A stretch of 56,993 nt of DNA, taken from positions 1 to 56,993 of the forward strand of contig JAJJLU010003542.1 in assembly GCA_023807065.1 (NCBI GenBank), written 5' to 3'. Of this stretch, positions 28,485 to 37,663 are shown one piece after another. How positions within the stretch are numbered: the first letter of the stretch is position 1; every line of letters starts with the position of its first letter. This stretch comes from Isotricha intestinalis (taxonomy: Eukaryota; Ciliophora; Litostomatea; Vestibuliferida; Isotrichidae). The notes below the pieces were generated by a model. The model had not been told where the DNA came from. It did no database searches and saw only the letters and a program-made list of their open reading frames with translations. The translations under genes were made by a program, and so were the position numbers.

Positions 28485-30398
28485 TTAAATAAAATTATTA
28501 ACATCATTATTACAAGTTTTGATATGAAATCTATTATCTTTATTCTTACATATAATATTGCAGTATTTAGCTTTACCACATTTATCACAAATTACAAAAT
28601 CTTGTTCTAACTCCTTTTCACAATAACTACAAAACTGATTTTCTTCTTCATTCATATTTTCACACTCTTCAATTTCTTTATTTTGCTCATCTATTTCATT
28701 ACTTTTTATTTCTTTAGAATTAATATTATTTTCTTCATTTATATTTAAATCTTTATTTTCTTCTTTCTTTTTCTTGATTGTAATTTTCTCATTTTCTTCC
28801 TCAGATTGTTTTCTTTTTCTTTTTTTTGTAATCATATCTTTTTTTTGTTTTTTCTCTTTATGAAATAAATTAGAATTTATTCCTTCAACATTTGTAATCA
28901 ATTCAGATTCATCAATAATTAAATCCATATTTTCTTTTAATGTATATACTTCATTTACAAATAAATCTTTTAATTTAGAATTTTTTTCATTATTATAATC
29001 TGATATTTTTTCAATGAAACTATTTACATCTTCATCAATCATTTTTGAAATTTTATCTAATTGATATTTTTGAGTAAAATAATTTTTAATAAGGAAATTA
29101 TCTTTAGAATAACCACTTGGGACATTTTTAAATTTAATATGTTCATAAAGAGTTTTTTTATATTCAATTATATTATCATCATTTAAATTTTTTCCATCTC
29201 TTATTTTAATAACATAATCTTTAAAATGTTCACTTCTATCTTCAAGACTTTCTTTTTTAAAAATATATCTTTCATCTCCTTTTAAACCCATATTAATTTT
29301 AGATTCAACAACAATAATAACATTATTTAAAATAGAATCTCCTAAATCTTCTATTTTAGTATTTTGCCCGAAAATATCTAATGAAACACCAGGAAATTTC
29401 AATTCTAAATATATATTATTTTTAAAATCTTTATTTAAATCATCTACAAAATGTTGATATGTTTTATCTTTTAAAATCCATAATCTTAATTCATCTGAGT
29501 TTTTTCCCTTAAAATTTGATATCATTTCTTTTATTTTTTCTTTTATTTTTCTAATTGAAAATTTATGTGATACATATAAATATCTTGGTGAATCAACTGT
29601 AAATGGGATTATTTTTTGATTTCTTGAATCTAATTTAAAATTACTTCTTATTATTATTATATTTAAAGTTTTTAATTTTGCTTCTACTAAAATTTCTAAA
29701 ATTTGAGGATTTGAATTTTTTAAATTGTTTTGATATGAAGAAATATTTATTGGTTGTTGAGTAAATAATTCTCTGTTTAAATTATATCTTCTTATTTCTT
29801 TCCCACCGTAAATATATTGAAAAAATTTCCATATATCTCTTGTTACTACTAAATAATCTCTTCCATATATATATTTTTCATCTATGTTATAATTATAATT
29901 ACTTTCTCTATTTTCAAAATTATAATAAGATGATTTTTTATCATAAAGTAAAAATTTATTTGTGATACTCCCTGGATAATTATCACTGTTATCAGTTAAA
30001 AAAAGAGAATTAAAATATTTATTTAAATTTTCTTTAATTTTGGGATTTTTTTTTAATTTATCAAAAATTTCTTTTGATGGAGCTTCAGGAGGTCTTATAG
30101 GTAAAGAATTTATTGATAAATATTTTGAATGAAAATACATATATTTATCAAAATTAACATATTTTTTCCATTTTTCAAACCATGAATTACTTATTATATA
30201 AAAACATTTATCATTTTTATGCTTGGAAGTTTCATTCATATCATAAAATAAATTTGCTATATAAAATGCTTCATACATTAATTCATAATTAAATCGAGAT
30301 TTTAAGGAATTTATATGATTTTGCCTAAATGACTTAATTGACATATTTTTATTCTTATAATTATTATGATTTTGAGATGAAGAATGGTAGGAATGCAT
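28485..30398 (-). CDS. DUSP-domain protein with MYND finger, no peptidase domain
   Basis: 637 residues. A DUSP domain spans about 66-205: FYIISNSWFEKWKKYV, YPGSITNKFLL, GRDYLVVTRDIWKFFQYIYG. This domain normally precedes the catalytic core of ubiquitin-specific proteases such as USP4/USP15. A ubiquitin-like region may follow (about 225-360). The C-terminus (about 590-632) is a MYND zinc finger: CSYC, CDKC, YCNIIC, then His and Cys. A Lys/Glu-rich linker with a likely nuclear signal (KKRKRK) lies between. No GNTCxxN Cys box or His box of a USP peptidase is present. It probably recruits partners rather than cleaving ubiquitin. Confidence 0.78.
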   Translation of the reverse strand: MHSYHSSSQNHNNYKNKNMSIKSFRQNHINSLKSRFNYELMYEAFYIANLFYDMNETSKHKNDKCFYIISNSWFEKWKKYVNFDKYMYFHSKYLSINSLPIRPPEAPSKEIFDKLKKNPKIKENLNKYFNSLFLTDNSDNYPGSITNKFLLYDKKSSYYNFENRESNYNYNIDEKYIYGRDYLVVTRDIWKFFQYIYGGKEIRRYNLNRELFTQQPINISSYQNNLKNSNPQILEILVEAKLKTLNIIIIRSNFKLDSRNQKIIPFTVDSPRYLYVSHKFSIRKIKEKIKEMISNFKGKNSDELRLWILKDKTYQHFVDDLNKDFKNNIYLELKFPGVSLDIFGQNTKIEDLGDSILNNVIIVVESKINMGLKGDERYIFKKESLEDRSEHFKDYVIKIRDGKNLNDDNIIEYKKTLYEHIKFKNVPSGYSKDNFLIKNYFTQKYQLDKISKMIDEDVNSFIEKISDYNNEKNSKLKDLFVNEVYTLKENMDLIIDESELITNVEGINSNLFHKEKKQKKDMITKKRKRKQSEEENEKITIKKKKEENKDLNINEENNINSKEIKSNEIDEQNKEIEECENMNEEENQFCSYCEKELEQDFVICDKCGKAKYCNIICKNKDNRFHIKTCNNDVNNFI

Positions 30399-30912
30399 AA
30401 TTTAATGCTATTTACTTTTATAAAAAAATAATAAAATTAAAAATAAAATAAATAGAATAATTTACATGAACAAATGGAAAGAATTATCTAAAATTCCTTA
30501 ATTATATTATATAACAATAATATATGTATCACCTAGTTAAAAATAAAATTGAAATAAATTCTTTTAAAAAGTAGTATTATATATTCTTTGAAGCTTTTTT
30601 TTATTATTATTAAAAGAAAAAAAACCAAAAAAGGAAAAAGCATCAAAATTAAATATTTTCTTATTATTATAAACTTTATTAATTGAAAAGAGTGATAAAA
30701 GTTGATTAAAAACTATAAGCAAATAAATGTATGTTATTCAAAAGGAATTATTAATAATCATAAAGATAAATGTTTAAAAAAAATAAGAAAAAAATTAGGT
30801 TAAAAGAAATTATAATTTAAAACAAAAATTTAAAAAAACAAATTTTTTTTTAAATAATTTTTAATAAAAAAAAATAAATTAATATATTATATGTATAAAT
30901 TTATTTAAAAAA
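30399..30912. other. Intergenic, no gene seen
   Basis: 514 bp between two minus-strand genes. Near-pure A/T, no coding signal, repeat or RNA gene visible. Confidence 0.5.
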
Positions 30913-33900
30913 TTAATTGTTCTTTATATTGGTTGCAGAAGCAGGTCTTTTCATTTTATTTTTTTTTCCTGGGATATTCATTGCTTTAGAACTATAACTT
31001 GTAATTTGTTGAAATGTATTTTTATTTGAAACAGTAGTTGTTACTCTATTTGGATTACTTGATATTCTATAAATTTCATGTAATTTAGAATTTTCATTTG
31101 TTGTAGTATATCCTAAGTTATTATTATTTGTTGTTTTTACTTTTGTATTAAATAAATTATGAGTTGTTAAAATATTTTTTACTGAATTATTTAATATTGG
31201 AAATGATATTTTATCATTTATTTCTTTTCCTTCTAATTGATTTCTTAATAATAAATTTTCATTTTTTAAATTGATTATACTTCTATTTTGAGATTCAATG
31301 ATAATTTTATTTTTATTATTAATTTCAACTTGTTCATCAATGTTTTTATTTAATCTTCTTATTTTTTCATATAAATTTTCAACATGTTTTTCATTATATT
31401 CAAATTCTTTAACATCATAACCTTTTTTATATAGTGTATATTTTTCAAAATAATTTTCAATTTCATTTACCTTTTTATTTAAATTTAAACAATGATTAAT
31501 AATATCTTCTTTTTCCATTTTATCTAATTTTTCTTTTGAAAATAATACTTTTTTTTCTTCAGTTTCTTTATCAAAAAATTGTTTAATTTTTTCTTCAGAA
31601 GGAGGAATAATATTATCTTTATTAAAGTTTATATGGTTATTACTTTTATTTTTATTTAATATATTTTTTGTGTTTTCATTATTTATATTATTAACTCTTG
31701 TTGAATAAGAAGTTTTTGGTCTTTTTAATTGTTTTTTACTTAATAAATCAGTATTATGAATTCCTACTTTATTTAATTGAATTAATCCTCTAAATAAAAG
31801 AGGATAAGTTAAATTATTTATATTACTTTCAACTGAAGAAACTACTTTATCAAATTCGTTTTTTAAATTAGTCATTGTGACTAAATTAGGAATTGAACCA
31901 TTTTTAAAATTAAATAAACTCTTATATGTTGTTATCATATTCATTAATATTTCATCTAATCTTACTAATTCTTCATTATAATTTTTAACTTCCATATTAT
32001 AATTTAATTGTAATGCATCATATGCCTTATTATTTCCTGTAATTGTTAAGTCTTTTTGTTGAAGTAAATTTTCATATTTATCAGTTAAATTCTTTATTTC
32101 TTTTGAATTTTGTTCTTCAATTTCAGAAATTTTTTTCTTTAATTTTTCATCATATAATTTCTTATTTTCTTCTTTAATATTTTTTTTATTGAAAGTATCT
32201 TTCATATTATTTTGAAGAGTAGAAGGTAAATTCATTATTATCTTATTTTTTTTTTCAAGTTCTAATTTTAATTCATTTATTATTTTATTAGCTTTATTTA
32301 ATTGATTTTCAGCATTATCAATTCTTTCAGAATATTCATTTTTTAATTTAGTTTCATAATCGTGATTTTCTTTATTTAATTTTAAATTTTGATAATAAGT
32401 AACCATAGTTTTATCATTTTCTATAATTTCTTTTTCTTTCATTGTTTTTTTGATTTTCTCATTTGCTAATTTTAATTTTTCTTCTAATTCAATTATTTTT
32501 TTATGATATATTCTAACATTATCAGTTGCTTCTCTTATATTTCTTGCAAATCTTGCTTCTTTAGTATATTCATTGCCTGATAATAATATATTTATATCAC
32601 CATTAAAATTAAATTTTTTCTTTAATATTTCTACTTGCTTTTTATATGTTAATTCGATTTCTCTTAATTTATTATCTTTTTCATTTAATTTTTTATTTAA
32701 ATCTTCTATATTTGTTGATTGGATTTTTAATTTATTTTCTAAATCAAATATTATATCATCTTTTTTTTCATGTACTTCCTTTTCTTTTTTTGCTAATTGT
32801 TGTTTATTACCTTCAATTTGTTTTTTTTTTCTTATAATACTCTTACATCTAAATAAAAAATCAAGTGTGTCTTTTACATTAATATAAAAACCAGTATTAG
32901 GAATTATACTCCCTATAATTCTAAATTTCATTTTTTTGACTTGTGGTCCAAAACAAATATTATATAATAATATTATTAACTTTGGCATTGTTTTATCTTC
33001 TTCTTCTTCCTTAATTTGTTCTTCACTTAATTTATTTAAATCTCTATTTCTATTAATATAATTTATTATGTAATTATAAGTGTATTGTGTCATTACTGCA
33101 TTTTTTGACATTTCTACATATTTTTTATTTGGACTTTGATTTAAATTTTGGTTTAAATTTTTTTTCTTTGGATCTTCTTTTTTTTCTAATTTTCTCAAAA
33201 TACTTAATTGTTCACTTCCATTTAATATTATAAATATTAAATTTGAAATATTTTCTCCATTATTATCAGTTATATATATATTAAAAATAAAATGAGAAAA
33301 AGTAAATAAATGGTATTTTGACTCAAATTCTATTTTTTCAAAAAATGTAAAAACTTTATTTAAAAAAAATAAGACTTCCTCAACATTTTCAGTAGGAATT
33401 TTTTTAATTGAATTTAAGATTTCTTTATTATTATCAATATTAAAACCAGAATTATAAATAATATTTTCATCTAAATCTCCAATATCTTTTCCCATAAACT
33501 GACTTAAATCAATGACTTTTCCTCCATTAATGCACATAGAAGATAAATTTAAAGAATAATTATTTTTATATTCTTCTTTAGAAGATATAGTTTTAATATA
33601 TTGTTCTAATAACCTTGGAAAAATTCCTCTAGTATTAATATTAGAATAGCAATTTTCAATATTTCCATATAATATATTCATTTTATCAGTTGTTGTTTCT
33701 CCATAAGAAATAAAACAAAAATTATTTCCTTCTAAGCTTTCTTTTATACAATTTCTACATATTTCTTCATAAATATATGAATTTTCATGAGAGTTTGTAA
33801 ATATTTTATCCATTTCATATAATTTTGATTTATCTGATGGACTTTTCAATAATTGATCATATAATGTAAATATATTTTTATTTTCATCTAATTCATAATA

Positions 33901-34011
33901 TACTTTATCTTCCATTGCAGGTTTACGGACTTTTAAAAATACATTTATATTATCATCTAAATTTAACATTATTTCATCGTTTTCTGAGATTACGTAATTG
34001 TTTTCTTCCAT
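30913..34011 (-). CDS. Degenerate kinesin-like coiled-coil protein
   Basis: 1032 residues. The first ~390 follow the kinesin motor layout: an N-terminal strand (VFLKVRKP), a P-loop position reading SYGETTTDKMNILYG (102-116) instead of AYGQTGSGKT-x-TM, a GIFPRLLEQ segment, and LIFIILNGSEQ where kinesins have NLVDLAGSE. The Gly-Lys-Thr/Ser of the P-loop and the switch II Asp are gone, so ATP hydrolysis is unlikely. Long coiled coils follow (about 400-680 and 820-950); the tail is basic and Asn/Ser/Thr-rich. It may be a structural, non-motile kinesin homologue of the cytoskeleton or axoneme. The kinesin relationship is clear only from motif order. Confidence 0.7.
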   Translation of the reverse strand: MEENNYVISENDEIMLNLDDNINVFLKVRKPAMEDKVYYELDENKNIFTLYDQLLKSPSDKSKLYEMDKIFTNSHENSYIYEEICRNCIKESLEGNNFCFISYGETTTDKMNILYGNIENCYSNINTRGIFPRLLEQYIKTISSKEEYKNNYSLNLSSMCINGGKVIDLSQFMGKDIGDLDENIIYNSGFNIDNNKEILNSIKKIPTENVEEVLFFLNKVFTFFEKIEFESKYHLFTFSHFIFNIYITDNNGENISNLIFIILNGSEQLSILRKLEKKEDPKKKNLNQNLNQSPNKKYVEMSKNAVMTQYTYNYIINYINRNRDLNKLSEEQIKEEEEDKTMPKLIILLYNICFGPQVKKMKFRIIGSIIPNTGFYINVKDTLDFLFRCKSIIRKKKQIEGNKQQLAKKEKEVHEKKDDIIFDLENKLKIQSTNIEDLNKKLNEKDNKLREIELTYKKQVEILKKKFNFNGDINILLSGNEYTKEARFARNIREATDNVRIYHKKIIELEEKLKLANEKIKKTMKEKEIIENDKTMVTYYQNLKLNKENHDYETKLKNEYSERIDNAENQLNKANKIINELKLELEKKNKIIMNLPSTLQNNMKDTFNKKNIKEENKKLYDEKLKKKISEIEEQNSKEIKNLTDKYENLLQQKDLTITGNNKAYDALQLNYNMEVKNYNEELVRLDEILMNMITTYKSLFNFKNGSIPNLVTMTNLKNEFDKVVSSVESNINNLTYPLLFRGLIQLNKVGIHNTDLLSKKQLKRPKTSYSTRVNNINNENTKNILNKNKSNNHINFNKDNIIPPSEEKIKQFFDKETEEKKVLFSKEKLDKMEKEDIINHCLNLNKKVNEIENYFEKYTLYKKGYDVKEFEYNEKHVENLYEKIRRLNKNIDEQVEINNKNKIIIESQNRSIINLKNENLLLRNQLEGKEINDKISFPILNNSVKNILTTHNLFNTKVKTTNNNNLGYTTTNENSKLHEIYRISSNPNRVTTTVSNKNTFQQITSYSSKAMNIPGKKNKMKRPASATNIKNN

Positions 34012-34083
34012 ATATTTTTTAATTGAATAATAATTAAATTAAAAATTATATTTTATTTTGTTTTTTTTTAAAATAAATAAACT

Positions 34084-35391
34084 TTATATTAATTTCATTT
34101 CTTGAGAATTTTCAATTTCTAATGTTCTTACTTTCTTTTGTTGATTTAATATTAAAAAATATAATATAATAAAAGGACAAATAATTAAAAATAGTAAATA
34201 GAATTTTGAGAATAAGATTAAATTTCCTTCATAAAAATAAATAGCTTTATCATCATAATTATAAGCAATTTGATATTTTTTTAAAATAATATTCCCAACA
34301 ATCCAAGAATATCCTTCTCTTTTAGGTAAAATTCTTAATAAATACATATTAATATCCTCTTCAGAACCTATAAAAATAAAAACATCTTCAGGAGAAATTT
34401 CTAATTTAAAAGTTTCTAATTTAATGTAAAATTTAGGTAATTTTTTTATATCAAATTCTTTATTACAATTAAACATTCCGGTATCTTTAAATTGTTCACA
34501 ATTATTTTTTGATTCTTTTTTATAACTTTCAATGATATAATAATATATTTCTTTTGATAATAAAACAACATTTGCTGCTGAATCAAATACTATTTGAATA
34601 TTAAAGTCTAACATTGTTAAATTTAATAAACCATATATTGAAATATCATTTTCATTAGTTATATCAAATAATTTACAAGTCCATAAATATTTAAAAAACA
34701 TTAAATCTGAACTTGTATATTTTTTTGTTGAAGTTGTTCTTGTACATTTTTTATATTTATTTAAATTATATTCTGTTTCTCCAAAGTTTAAAATTCCTTT
34801 TTGTAAGTTTATAGGTTTATATTCAAATATTTTTTGTTTTATAATATTTTTAATATATAACTCTTCAATTAACATAAATCTTTTTGCAACATTATTTTTA
34901 CTTAATAAGAAATAATCATAATCTTTACTTAATCCTAAAATACCATTAATGTTATCATTTAAATTTTCTGTTTTTGCAATTATAATAGGAAATAATATTT
35001 TAATGTTGGAATTATCTTTAAATGAAAATACATCTTTTGAAATTATACCATTAATAGTTCCTGTTGAATAATTAAATGATATTCTATGCTTCCCTTCAAT
35101 AAAAGATGATGATGAAGAAGAAGAATAAAATTTTTCGTTTATCCAAAATAAATATGAACCTGTATCAATAACAAAATCATAACATAAATTTGAAGAACCT
35201 AAACATAATGGAATTGTTAATAATTCTAATTCTTTTAAATTTAATGTTGATTCTTTGAATAAATTTCTGAATTTGGGAATAATGTTATTTTCATTTTTAT
35301 TATTATATTTTTTATAAGAGACTTTTAATTGGAATTGAAAAGAATATTTAATATATATTTGAAATATTAAACTTATTTGGAATAATTTCAT
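34084..35391 (-). CDS. Membrane-anchored pepsin-type aspartic protease
   Basis: 435 residues. A signal peptide-like start (LFQISLIFQIYI) and a C-terminal membrane helix at about 392-415 indicate a type I protein of the endomembrane system. The first catalytic motif is FVIDTGSYLFWI (Asp about 76). The second is IVFDSAANVVLLSKEIYY (about 270), where the usual Gly-Thr is Ala-Ala; the Asp is kept. GWSWIVGNIILKKYQIAYNYD-like closing strands are present (GYSWIVGNIILKK). It is probably active or weakly active, acting in lysosome-like or food vacuoles. Compare the dead homologue at 44434. Confidence 0.82.
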   Translation of the reverse strand: MKLFQISLIFQIYIKYSFQFQLKVSYKKYNNKNENNIIPKFRNLFKESTLNLKELELLTIPLCLGSSNLCYDFVIDTGSYLFWINEKFYSSSSSSSFIEGKHRISFNYSTGTINGIISKDVFSFKDNSNIKILFPIIIAKTENLNDNINGILGLSKDYDYFLLSKNNVAKRFMLIEELYIKNIIKQKIFEYKPINLQKGILNFGETEYNLNKYKKCTRTTSTKKYTSSDLMFFKYLWTCKLFDITNENDISIYGLLNLTMLDFNIQIVFDSAANVVLLSKEIYYYIIESYKKESKNNCEQFKDTGMFNCNKEFDIKKLPKFYIKLETFKLEISPEDVFIFIGSEEDINMYLLRILPKREGYSWIVGNIILKKYQIAYNYDDKAIYFYEGNLILFSKFYLLFLIICPFIILYFLILNQQKKVRTLEIENSQEMKLI

Positions 35392-35519
35392 TTAAAAATT
35401 TTATAAATTTAAAAAGAATAAAAGAAATAAATGTTTTGATAAAATTAAAAAAAAAATTAATTGTTTTACATATATATAAAGTAAAAATTTATATTTTACT
35501 GATTTTCCATATTATTATT

Positions 35520-35925
35520 TATTTTATCTCCTTTATAAATTAAAAAATTATTTTAACAGTATTATTAGCAATAATTTAATAAATCAATCATGTCCAGTTT
35601 TAACTTTTCCTAAAGAAATAATCATTTTGTAACATTCTATAGAATTAATTCCATCAATATAATTTTCATCAATGAAATATTTTAAAATAATCTTCACTAA
35701 TTTTTTTCCATTTCCTATATTTAATGAATTTAAAACTTTATTAAAAGTGACTAAAAGGGCCATGTCCAATATCATCAAACAATAAAAATAAGACCACAAT
35801 TCATAAAATAATTATTTTCAAAACTTGCTTTTTTCGAACTGATTTTAACCAAATCTCTTATTGAAAATCCAGTTCCAATATGAAGATAATAAATTATTGA
35901 TTTGATGAATTGTGAAAATTTAATA
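35520..35925 (-). pseudogene. Decayed SAMHD1-like HD-domain dNTPase gene
   Basis: Read on the minus strand, three frames together resemble an HD hydrolase. The segment at 35747-35776 gives DDIGHGPFSH, the HD signature seen as HDxGHGPFSH in SAMHD1-like dNTP triphosphohydrolases, with the first His changed to Asp. Two TAA codons follow at once. The next frame gives KLVKIILKYFIDENYIDG, matching the region after the HD motif, and ends at TGA 35584-35586. A further frame gives IY-stop-IIANNTVKIIF, like the family's FLYEIVSNK segment. Frameshifts and stops exclude a functional gene or simple introns. The family match rests on these motifs only. Confidence 0.6.
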
Positions 35926-36086
35926 ATGATATATTTACATACGATGTGGAAATCATTTTAATTTGAATTATAATTTATATTTTGGAAATCCATTTTTTAG
36001 AAAATTAAATTAATTTTTTGATTTATTATAATTCATTTAAAATTATTATTATGAAATTAATGTTATATTTTTTTAATTGTTTTTTA

Positions 36087-37475
36087 TTAAAGAAGTTTAT
36101 ATAATCTAATTTTATTAAATACTTCTTTTCTTTGGATTGGTTTTGTATAAAGAACTTCTTTTAAAACATCAACAAATTCATCTCTAAGTCCTCTAACACT
36201 ATTTCTAACTGCAAATGATTTTAAAGTATTATTTAAATAAAAAGCTTCAGCAATATCTTTCATATATTCTCTTCCATTAAAGAAACAATCAATATGAAAA
36301 GCTTCTATATTTTTTAATTTTAAAAAATCGCATATTAAATCTTTCCAATGTTCACTCATATTAATAGGACCATTTAAAGAAATTTTTTTAATTGCATAAT
36401 TATTATTTTCATTTTCAATATAACATTTTAATACTTCTTCCATATCTTCTTCAGATAAATTTCCAGTAATTCTTAAGTCAATTAAGTCTTTTTGGTTATT
36501 TAAAAATTGTCTTAATTTTTCTTTTGAAAAACCAGAAATATTAATTGTATTTAAAGTAATCATATGTAAATTTTGTCCTATATTATTTAATAAATCATCT
36601 GAATATTTTTGATCAACATCTTGATAAGGTATTAACCAAAGATAACTTGGATGAATTTTTCCTAAGAAATCATTTACATTTTTAAATTCTGGAATTTTAA
36701 ATAATAATAACTTTAAATTATCTGTTTGAATTTTATTTGATAAATATAATAAACATTCTTCATATTCTTTTATTTTTTCATTTTCAAAAGATAAACTTAA
36801 TTCAGATTTTTTAACTTTATAAACACATTCTAAATTATTAAAGCTTTCATCAAAATCTTCAAAATTAAAAAATATATTATCTATTACTTCTTTATAATCT
36901 GAATATAAAATATTTAAAAATTTAACAAAACTTTGATTATTTTTACTTTTAACACATAATGTAAATTTTTTTGCTACTGTAGCAATACCAAAATAATTAT
37001 TATTAAAATAATTAGTTATTGAAACAATATTCTTTTTCTTTTTAGCTTCATCCATTAAAAATGAAAATTGAGATTCATTAATTACATTTTCATCTTTAAT
37101 TGTTAAAATTAATTCTTTTGAATAATTCATTGATTGAATTATACTCATTAATTGAGGAAATGAAAATGAATTATCTATTGTAAATCTAAATATTAATATT
37201 TTATTTCCTTCAAGAGCTTTATTTATTATTGTTCCATAAGCCATTTGTAACATTAAATTTTCTTTTGATTTAATATTTTCATCAAAATTATCAAATAGTG
37301 ATTTTGATGAAGCTATTATTTCATTTAAATTATTTAATTTTTTTCTTGTGTTGAAATTATAATATTGTTCATATTGTTTATCCATTTTTTCAAAATATAT
37401 TTTATACTCTTCATCAAAATTCTCATTTTCAAAACTTTTTTTTTGTTCTACTAAAGGAACATAATTTGTATTCAT
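36087..37475 (-). CDS. Orphan protein with LRR-like C-terminal part
   Basis: 462 residues, no signal peptide or membrane helix. The C-terminal 160 residues have a leucine-rich-repeat-like rhythm (MITLNTINISG, LIDLRITGNLS, IKKISLNGPINMS, IEAFHIDCFF, LKSFAVRNSV), spaced by helices of roughly 25-35 residues. The N-terminal part is helical and charged. No catalytic motif is recognised. LRR-like solenoids usually bind proteins; nothing further can be said. Confidence 0.65.
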   Translation of the reverse strand: MNTNYVPLVEQKKSFENENFDEEYKIYFEKMDKQYEQYYNFNTRKKLNNLNEIIASSKSLFDNFDENIKSKENLMLQMAYGTIINKALEGNKILIFRFTIDNSFSFPQLMSIIQSMNYSKELILTIKDENVINESQFSFLMDEAKKKKNIVSITNYFNNNYFGIATVAKKFTLCVKSKNNQSFVKFLNILYSDYKEVIDNIFFNFEDFDESFNNLECVYKVKKSELSLSFENEKIKEYEECLLYLSNKIQTDNLKLLLFKIPEFKNVNDFLGKIHPSYLWLIPYQDVDQKYSDDLLNNIGQNLHMITLNTINISGFSKEKLRQFLNNQKDLIDLRITGNLSEEDMEEVLKCYIENENNNYAIKKISLNGPINMSEHWKDLICDFLKLKNIEAFHIDCFFNGREYMKDIAEAFYLNNTLKSFAVRNSVRGLRDEFVDVLKEVLYTKPIQRKEVFNKIRLYKLL

Positions 37476-37663
37476 AATTTTTATTTTTATATAAAATATA
37501 ATATTTTATTATTGTATAAAAAAAAAAGAATAAAAGAAATAGATGTATAATATACTTTTTTTAAAAGATAATATAATATAATAAGAATTCAATTTTTAAT
37601 GTCATTTATTTATATTTTTATAAAATTAAATATTTTAAATATTAAAATAAAACAATCATAATA

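Noticed and set aside
35584..35799. 71-codon minus-strand ORF as an independent gene.
   Set aside because: Its first part runs out of frame over the HD motif; the whole region is better explained as a decayed SAMHD1-like gene.
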